64,000 nucleotides of DNA from Tillus elongatus (lineage: Eukaryota > Arthropoda > Insecta > Coleoptera > Cleridae): the NCBI GenBank assembly GCA_964006375.1, contig OZ023262.1:197618778-197682777 (forward strand), read 5' to 3'. A model generated the notes under the pieces. That model did not search any database. It had not been told where the DNA came from and was given only the letters and a program-made list of their open reading frames with translations. Shown here piece by piece: positions 58,340 to 64,000 of this stretch. The position numbers were made by a program, and so were the translations under genes. How positions within the stretch are numbered: position 1 is the stretch's first letter; every line of letters begins with the position of its first letter.

Positions 58340-59600
58340 AGCTTGTAAAAGATAAATTAAAATGAAAAGCTATTTCTCCAGAAAGTTGACTTTGTAGAAA
58401 CTCTTTCTTCACAGACGTTTAATATAAATGAAATCGACCTTTTAAATAAAGGGTTAACCACAAAAGGTATTGAAACAGCTACTAACGAGTTGCCTGACCC
58501 TTCAAAAAACTTTATTGAAAAAGCATGTAAAGATAAATTGATTGAAAATTTAAATGAAAATAAACTTACTAATATCAAAAACGTTAATTAAATAAATATA
58601 GTTTAACGACTGCCAAAGAAATAGTGTTTTTATGTTAAATCAGACAAAGGTAATAAGGTTGTGATTTTAGACAAAAGCAATTATAAAAATAGAGTAAATA
58701 GTGCGATCGATTCAGGACCGTATAAAAAACTAAATAGAAACCCTCTTCCAAAAATTATTTTCGAAGTTAAAACAATTTAAAGAGATGTCAGCCTTATTAC
58801 AAAAGATTTAGGCAAAAAGTTAGAAGTGTTAACTCCTACAGAAAGTCGCTAAAAAGTATTGTCTCCCAAAAATCTACAAACCGGAAAAATCGGTGAGACC
58901 TATTGTTTCAGCTATAGATTACCCGACATACAATATAGCGAAATCGTTAACAAACGAAATCAAAGGCTTGCCTATCAAACAAAAAAGTTTTTCCGTTTCA
59001 AATTCACTTGAATTTATTAATAAAGCTAAAAATATTAAATTAGTTGAAGGCGAGGTTTGATGTGATCTCGTTATTTCCCAGTGTTCCCCTAAACGAAACG
59101 CGGACGTATTTTGACCATTTGTTAAAAATGACCAACATAGATAAAGAGGTCGGCAAAGAATATATAAATTCAACAAATCTTTGCATAAATCAGAATATTC
59201 TTCAATCTAATAATGAATTTTTTGAATAAACCCATGGCACAGCAGTGGGCAACCCCTTTCCCCATTTATTGGTGACCTTTTCGTGAGTGGATTTAAAACA
59301 GGCCTAGCAAATGAAAATGACTATTTTCCTAGAGTATAATTTCGTTATGTGGACAATGTTTTTGCACAATTTAATACCAATGTAGCAAAGTAGATGTTTT
59401 TATTGCCAAATTAAACAGTAAATTTGACATCCATTAAATTCATGCATGAAATAGAAATTTATAACAAATTACCTTTTCTTGTCGTATTAGTCATTAAAAA
59501 TAAACAATTTTGAATTTGACATCCACAAAAAGGAAATCACTGCTATGAGTTACATTTAGCTCACACCCTAGTTTTTAACAAACAACAGCTACTTTCATTC
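58340..59600 (+). pseudogene. Penelope-like reverse transcriptase relic
   Basis: Frame-corrected translation shows NELPDPSKNFIEKACKDKLIENLNENK, then LPKIYKPEKSVRPIVSAIDYPTYNIAKSLTNEIKGLPI, the hallmark KI.KPG.P.RPIVS region. FDVISLFPSVPLNET (first catalytic Asp) follows, then SSGQPLSPFIGDLFVSGFKTG and FRYVDNVFA, where the second Asp of the YVDD box is Asn, and EIEIYNKLPFLVVLVI. At least six stops or shifts are present. Penelope RTs are related to telomerase and use a GIY-YIG nuclease rather than an APE endonuclease. Confidence 0.85.
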
Positions 59601-59920
59601 ATAAACGTCACATGATCTGGGATAGACATAATCAAATACTCAATGAAGGGCTTCTGATCCAGACAGTAAATTTATTATTAAAACCCTACGCGTTTCGGCT
59701 ACCTAGTAGCCATCCTCAGCAGCAAATTTTCCAGTTCTTGAAAATTAGAATCAAAACTATACACAGGTTGACAAAGTTGGGATTTTCATCTACTGTATCA
59801 GAGGTCTAACAACATCGCACACGAATGTGCCAGAAAATCGATTCACGGTGTAATCCAATCAATATAAAACGGTAATTTAACCACAAGACAAGAGTAAAAG
59901 TCGACCATTTGTGAAAACTG

Positions 59921-60519
59921 TTGAGAACAACAGCTATCTTCAATTTTCTCGTTCATAGAGTAATACAGTTTCCCTTAAATAAAGAAAGGTACAAGATAGA
60001 ACCTGAACATATTAAAAATGTTGCAAGTTGTATTGGTTTCTTTGTCTGCTTAGTGGAAAAATTAGTCAATAGACATAAAACAAAGAAAATGTTAGCGGAA
60101 TTTACGACTTTTAGAAAAGATAAACCAGATAAGACCGTTGTCGGTTTACCATTTCAACCTCAAATTACGAGAGGTTTAAATAGCGTTTTTTAGGAAGCCA
60201 ATATATAGCTAATATTTTCTGCAAAAAAAATCCATTAAAAAATTTGCTAGGTAACCCAAAGGATAAACATAAAACCACAGCATTGTCAGGAATCTATGAA
60301 AGAGGTTCTAAGGATTGTGAACTTAAATATGTTAGGCAAAGTAAAAGAACTATTGAAACCAGATTTAAAGAACATGTAGCGCAACTGAGATATGACACTA
60401 TTGATAAATCATATATTGCTCATCATATTTGGGATAATAATCATCTGGTAGATAAAGAAAATCTCAAGTTAATAAGAAAATCCAGGCAGTCGCGCCAGCT
60501 AGATGCTTACGAAAGTATG
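59921..60519 (+). pseudogene. Penelope-like C-terminal linker and GIY-YIG nuclease
   Basis: NFLVHRVIQFPLNKERYKIEPEHIKNVASCIGF and FTTFRKDKPDKTVVGLPFQPQITRGLNSVF lie in one open frame to 60193. After a short break, KNLLGNPKDKHKTTALSGIYERGSKDCELKYVRQSKRTIETRFKEH is the GIY-YIG core, with YIG represented by YVR and Arg/Glu catalytic positions retained. It is followed by HIWDNNHL and RQSRQLDAYES, where a LINE is inserted. The frame resumes at 61795 as YIVRNWNKNVSMNRGGLCSPLFELL and a stop. Confidence 0.85.
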
Positions 60520-61794
60520 TAGTAGTAGTAGTAGCAGTGGTGGGGAGGCCAACGCCAAGCAAGTAGGCCACAATGGGCCCTTTTTGCCAACCCCAGCAAC
60601 CATGCTCTCCTCTTCCTCGGTTCCGTCGCCAAACCGCCTCGACCTCGAGATGAAGGCCATGACGGTCTTCAATTGGACGGTACTTACCTGATTCCTCTGC
60701 AGAGTCCTTGATCCGAACAATTCTGCTCGAAAACTCCCAAAAGCCTCGCATTCACACAGGTAGTGGTAGGACGTTTCTTCATCCTCGCCACATTCCTGGC
60801 AAATGGGATCCCTCTCTACGCCTATCAATGTGAGGTGTCTTCTAAGGGCGCAGTGGCCTGTCAGCACCCCGAGGATGCGGCGAAGCGTAGGTCGACTCCT
60901 TCCGAGTAGCCAGACAGCTTTATCTCTGTCCGGCCCCTCCACGAAGTCCCTCGCCTGCCTGCAGCCACCAACCGACCCCCAGTGCCTCTCCATTGCTTCC
61001 TCGGTCCACCTGTCTAAGACGACAGAGACTGTCTTCCTACTTATGCCTATCGCAGGCTCCGGGCCACAGAACGGCCGCCGGGAACCGAGTTTTGCGAGAT
61101 TATTCGCCACCTCATTTCCAGCTACGCCACAGTGTCCCGGAACCCACACCAGTTGCACCTCCTTCGTCCTGGCTAGCCCTCTGAGGGCGTCAGCGCACTC
61201 CTGAACCAAGGGTGACCTGATTCTGGCCGCGCAGACTGCCCAGAGGACTGCCTGGCTATCCGAGCAAATGCACACACATTTCTCGGGACTCATCTTCACA
61301 TCCTGTCTATTGGCCACAGACAGGATAGCATACGCCTCTGTTTCGAATGCCGTGGTGTATGCGCCAAGAGCATAGCTCTCGCGCACCCCCAGGCGCTCGA
61401 TATATATTCCTGTTTCGGAGGATTGCTGGTCCTCCAGCCGCGATCCGTCGGTGAAACAGACCAGGCTTGCGGGCTGGAATGCAACCTCATTTTCCCTCCA
61501 CTGATCCCTACTGGGGATCCTGAGGGTGTATGGCCTAGTCAACCTAATATCGTCCTCGGCATCCCTCACCTTTATGGCGGAAATCGGAATTTCCTTTTCC
61601 ACCTCCTTGGCGACTCTTGCATGCCCTATTACTGCTCCCTCTCCGCACCAGTTACCTGAGTCCCGGATTCTAAGATGCGACGCCATAGCCATCCTTCTGA
61701 TACAGATGGGAAGCGGTGGCAGCATCAACAGGACCTCTAGCGCGGCTGAGGGTGTCGTCCTCATAGCGCCTGTGATACCCAGGATAGCCAGCCT
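60519..61794 (-). mobile_element. young, GC-rich R1/I-like LINE 3' fragment
   Basis: A 5'-truncated insertion on the minus strand. Its 3' end is a TAC-repeat tail (CTACTACTACTACTAC at about 60519-60534). Flanks GAAAGTATGTA and CTTATGTATATC suggest a short TATGTA-type target duplication in the Penelope nuclease. GC content is far above the surroundings and one long frame is uninterrupted, so it is recent. Confidence 0.82.
60519..61794 (-). CDS. LINE ORF2 C-terminus: RNase H and CCHC-type end
   Basis: An open frame of about 425 residues (extended at both ends by flanking DNA) covers the region just after the reverse-transcriptase thumb: RLAILGITGAMRTTPSAALEVLLMLPPL. An RNase H domain follows with VCFTDGSRLED (Asp), FETEAYAILS (Glu), CSDSQAVLWAV (Asp) and WVPGHCGVAGNEVANNLAK, where the usual fourth Asp of the AD.LA motif is Asn. 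A zinc-binding tail GHCALRRHL...CQECGEDEETSYHYLCEC comes next. RNase H would remove RNA from the cDNA hybrid. The fragment lacks the endonuclease and polymerase, so it cannot move on its own. Confidence 0.82.
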
Positions 61795-61880
61795 TATGTA
61801 TATCGTCAGAAATTGGAACAAAAATGTTTCAATGAATAGAGGAGGTCTATGTAGTCCATTGTTTGAACTGTTATCATAAT

Positions 61881-62070
61881 AATCAGTGTGCCCTTCTTAG
61901 AAGGAATATTTGATAACGACACACAATCTGACAGAAGCAGGTATGCAGTTTTAACTACAGGGCTTAAGACTCAACAGTGGGGGTCTGTCTGTATACCTTC
62001 GTAGAGGACGCTGTTCGCAATTGCTTGGCAACTAACATGGAAATGGTAGTTGTGTCGTTATTCTCTTAGC
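61881..62070. other. Penelope 3' flank
   Basis: No coding signal. It precedes the hammerhead-like motif and is probably the element's 3' untranslated or terminal-repeat region. Confidence 0.4.
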
Positions 62071-62079
62071 TTATTCATT

Positions 62080-62116
62080 CCTCTGATGACGCCAACTTTG
62101 TTAGCGAAACGATTGT
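62080..62116 (+). ncRNA. hammerhead-like ribozyme motif
   Basis: Core CTGATGA at 62083-62089, helix II GCCAAC-ttt-GTTAGC with one C.A mismatch, GAAAC at 62106-62110, a 2-bp helix III (AC-gatt-GT), then C17 of GTC at the expected cleavage position and AGG pairing with the CCT that precedes the core. One extra C sits between CTGATGA and helix II, which may lower activity. Minimal-helix-III hammerheads are known from Penelope-like elements, and this one lies just downstream of such an element. Confidence 0.6.
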
Positions 62117-63009
62117 CAGGTCTAAAAACTATAGTGTGATGAATTGGGTTCTCCAAATTATACTTAGATGGATCTTTTTAACCACACATAGCGATAGAGG
62201 ATCATTTTATCAAGAATATTAGCTATTATATTTATAAAAATTATCCCTTCAACTTACATTTTACTAGCGTACCTATATTATGAAGAAAACTATGAAAACC
62301 ATATGTCCGTCCCCCACAAAACTTTGCAGGGGTAGACGTGGAAAAAACTTAAAGTAAGACCCGCTTGTTTTTTGACAAGATATCACCGAATACAGAATTA
62401 ATAACTTTTCTCTGGCATCACAAGTGCTTGTTTTTCTCTACAACTGGTTTCGCCTTACAAGCCTGACGATGCCTTAAAATGCAGAATTGGTTGCAAAGCA
62501 TAAAGCAAAAACTTCTGAAGCCAAAGAAGAAGTCTCTTTATCTGTATTTAATATGGCACGGTTTAACGAAGCGATAACAATTAACGACTGGAAGGTACCA
62601 CTGCCTGTTTTTTGCATACATTGGAAACACCTGTATATAGAAACGGAGGAGTACAACCAGCCACATTGTTGTTAAAGTCATGCAATCCAGTAGTGTAAGT
62701 TATGCGTTAGAAATTACCCGCACACATACCACAAAGTAAAATAATCCCATCTAAAGACACTTGACAATAGTTAACAAGGCGGACATTGTTTGGTCGGCTT
62801 GTGGCTACAGATTAACAAGGGTCTGGTGATATGCGCCAAAGCAGAACAGTAAACTGACCAATCAATCTAGGAAGCATTCATTCCACACGTCAACCTGTCC
62901 ATATTTTATATAATATTAAGCAATGGTAGATAATTTTTACAAACTTAAATTTGTGATACTTGAACATATATATACAAAATTTAATCAATAGATGCATAAA
63001 AGGTATAAT
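62117..63009. other. unassigned stretch
   Basis: ORFs at 62474-62656 (minus) and 62487-62675 (plus) overlap each other and show no recognisable domain. Nothing else is identified. Confidence 0.4.
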
Positions 63010-63130
63010 CACTTTTAGTGGATTTTTGTAAATAAATCACCACTAAAAAAATCATGACTTTTAAATTTTAAAAAATTCTGTAATTCAACGCAAACTAAGC
63101 CTCCTAGAACACATTCCGTGGTCAGTTTCA

Positions 63131-63132
<2 letters not shown>
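63010..63132 (+). mobile_element. HINE-like head (H19)
   Basis: TTTTAGTGGATTTTTG / AAATCACCACTAAAAAAATCATGAC is followed by TTTAAATTTTAAAAAATTC, CAACGCAAACTAAGCC and CGTGGTCAGTTTCAATTTA. A (TA)n tract and a mariner end follow, the same order as at 37205-37328. Confidence 0.72.

Positions 63133-63201
<69 letters not shown>
63133..63201. repeat. (TA)n microsatellite bordering a mariner end
   Basis: About 69 bp of TA, the last of which is the target of the mariner starting at 63202. Confidence 0.97.
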
Positions 63202-63204
<3 letters not shown>

Positions 63205-64000
63205 GGTGTTTGGCGAGTCGCGTTCATTAGAAGTTTACGACCTTTAGTCCGAATTCTAAGAAGAAAATTTGGATTTGGCTATAATCGGTTACAAGGAATC
63301 CAGTGAAATCAAACTAAATTACATGGCATTTCCGTTTAAACCGGAAGTACCACATACTTTTAAATATAACAGCCCATATCATTTTGCAATTTAGATTCTA
63401 CATCGAATACTAGATCAAATATGATAAAGGCATTCTACGTCAAAAATGAGAGGTTTTAGAGTTAATTCGATTTTTTGGAACATTTTCAAAATCACTACTC
63501 TGTTTGAAAACACATATCTATTTTCCCAATCAGGGTCCTATATTCTGCCTCGGCAAGAAGACTAAGAAAGCTTGGTGCTAAGTAGCGCTCAGTTGATGTT
63601 TTCAGTAACTTATATAGAACGACATATACTAAGTGCCCAACTAGAGCAACTTATTTGACACAATACTTCATAATTTCAAATAAAGCACCCTATATTTTTT
63701 TACTTTTTCTTATTGTAGATTAAAATTTCTTTAAAATTTGTTAACACTTTGCTATACCTATATCTTACCATTTCCGAGATATATTTATTTTTATTTTACA
63801 TGCTGCGGATAACCAGGTCTCTGATCATGCTTAGTCGCCTATAACTAAAAATGTCAAATAATTTTACTGACACTTTATAGAACGTTCCATTGTAAGAACT
63901 CGAGTTTTTTTTTATGTTGTTAACACTTCCCTAGACCTCTCTCCTACCATTTTCGAATTATATTAATTTTTAGTTTATGTTGCACATTCTGGTCATACTT
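63202..64000. mobile_element. left end of a second long-TIR mariner copy
   Basis: CAGGGTGTTTGGCGAGTCGC opens an inverted-repeat arm colinear with 37328-38010 (TTAGAAGTTTACGACC, CCGGAAGTACCACATA). Here the GTTAACACTT...CTTACCATTT segment is repeated in tandem at about 63737 and 63918. The rest lies beyond the window. Confidence 0.85.

Larger units (their letters stand above)
58340..61880 (+). mobile_element. Penelope-like element interrupted by a LINE
   Basis: A reverse transcriptase relic (58340-59600), a disrupted linker (about 59600-59900), a C-terminal linker (59921-60193) and a GIY-YIG nuclease (60244-60519, continuing at 61795-61880) are in the standard Penelope order on the plus strand. 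A minus-strand LINE splits the nuclease codons, and a hammerhead-like motif follows at 62083. No terminal repeats were delimited. Confidence 0.82.

Noticed and set aside
60803..61204. Plus-strand ORFs of 60-130 codons in the GC-rich block
   Set aside because: They are shadows of the minus-strand LINE RNase H frame.
62430..62470. GAAAC-containing stem on the minus strand (TTTCGCCTTACAAGCC) as another hammerhead
   Set aside because: No CTGANGA core precedes the stem.
62474..62675. Two overlapping opposite ORFs of about 60 codons
   Set aside because: No motif, no repeat family and no splice context; could be chance.

Overview
This 64-kb window looks like intergenic or heterochromatin-like DNA from a large, AT-rich insect genome. 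A beetle is plausible but not proven. I found no complete host protein-coding gene. Almost everything recognisable is a transposable element, a broken piece of one, or a (TA)n microsatellite. The evidence for an insect-type genome is the mix of elements: mariner/IS630-type transposons with long terminal inverted repeats, PIF/Harbinger, CR1/Jockey-like, R1/I-like and gag-bearing LINEs, Penelope-like elements, a Ty3/Gypsy remnant and tRNA-derived SINEs.

Layout. 1-5.6 kb: the 3' end of a Helitron2/HINE-like repeat, two mariner relics and a minus-strand LINE ORF1 (gag-like) relic. 5.6-10.5 kb: repeat copies, three (TA)n tracts, a 305-bp tandem duplication and a 165-bp tandem array. 10.5-13.1 kb: a full-length mariner-type element with 450-bp inverted repeats whose transposase is split by (TA)n. 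14-18.3 kb: more copies of the HINE-like repeat on both strands. 18.9-21.1 kb: a LINE fragment, two Penelope fragments and a degraded hammerhead-like motif. 21.1-24 kb: a 136-bp tandem array interrupted by HINE-like repeats. 24.4-27.5 kb: two tRNA-derived SINEs, the second split by a PIF/Harbinger deletion derivative. 30.4-31.9 kb: a large palindrome made of two repeat 3' ends. 32.7-34.6 kb: another mariner with 300-bp inverted repeats. 35.0-36.3 kb: a tRNA-Gly-like pseudogene and two opposed exon-like pieces, one a THAP finger. 37.3-40.9 kb: a mariner with inverted repeats of about 700 bp, with a second copy starting at 63.2 kb. 41-43 kb: a CR1/L2-like LINE. 43.4-49.2 kb: a three-level nest of repeat inside LINE inside repeat. 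49.8-54.6 kb: a mariner end and a gag-bearing LINE cut by repeats. 56.9-57.8 kb: a Ty3/Gypsy 3' end. 58-62.1 kb: a mariner scrap, then a Penelope-like element interrupted by a young GC-rich LINE and followed by a hammerhead-like ribozyme motif.

The unifying observation is one repeat family that I reconstruct from three independent interrupted host sequences. It has a 5' end with a TAGTGAATTTTC stem-loop, an internal (TA)n tract, and a 3' end made of the same 12-mer inverted plus a strong hairpin (ACGCA-gcaag-TGCGT). It sits in T-runs with no target duplication beyond T's. This matches the architecture of non-autonomous Helitron2/Helentron (HINE/DINE-1-like) elements. Its (TA)n tracts in turn serve as landing sites for mariner transposons, which need TA. 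The window therefore reads as a layered ecosystem of one element creating targets for another.
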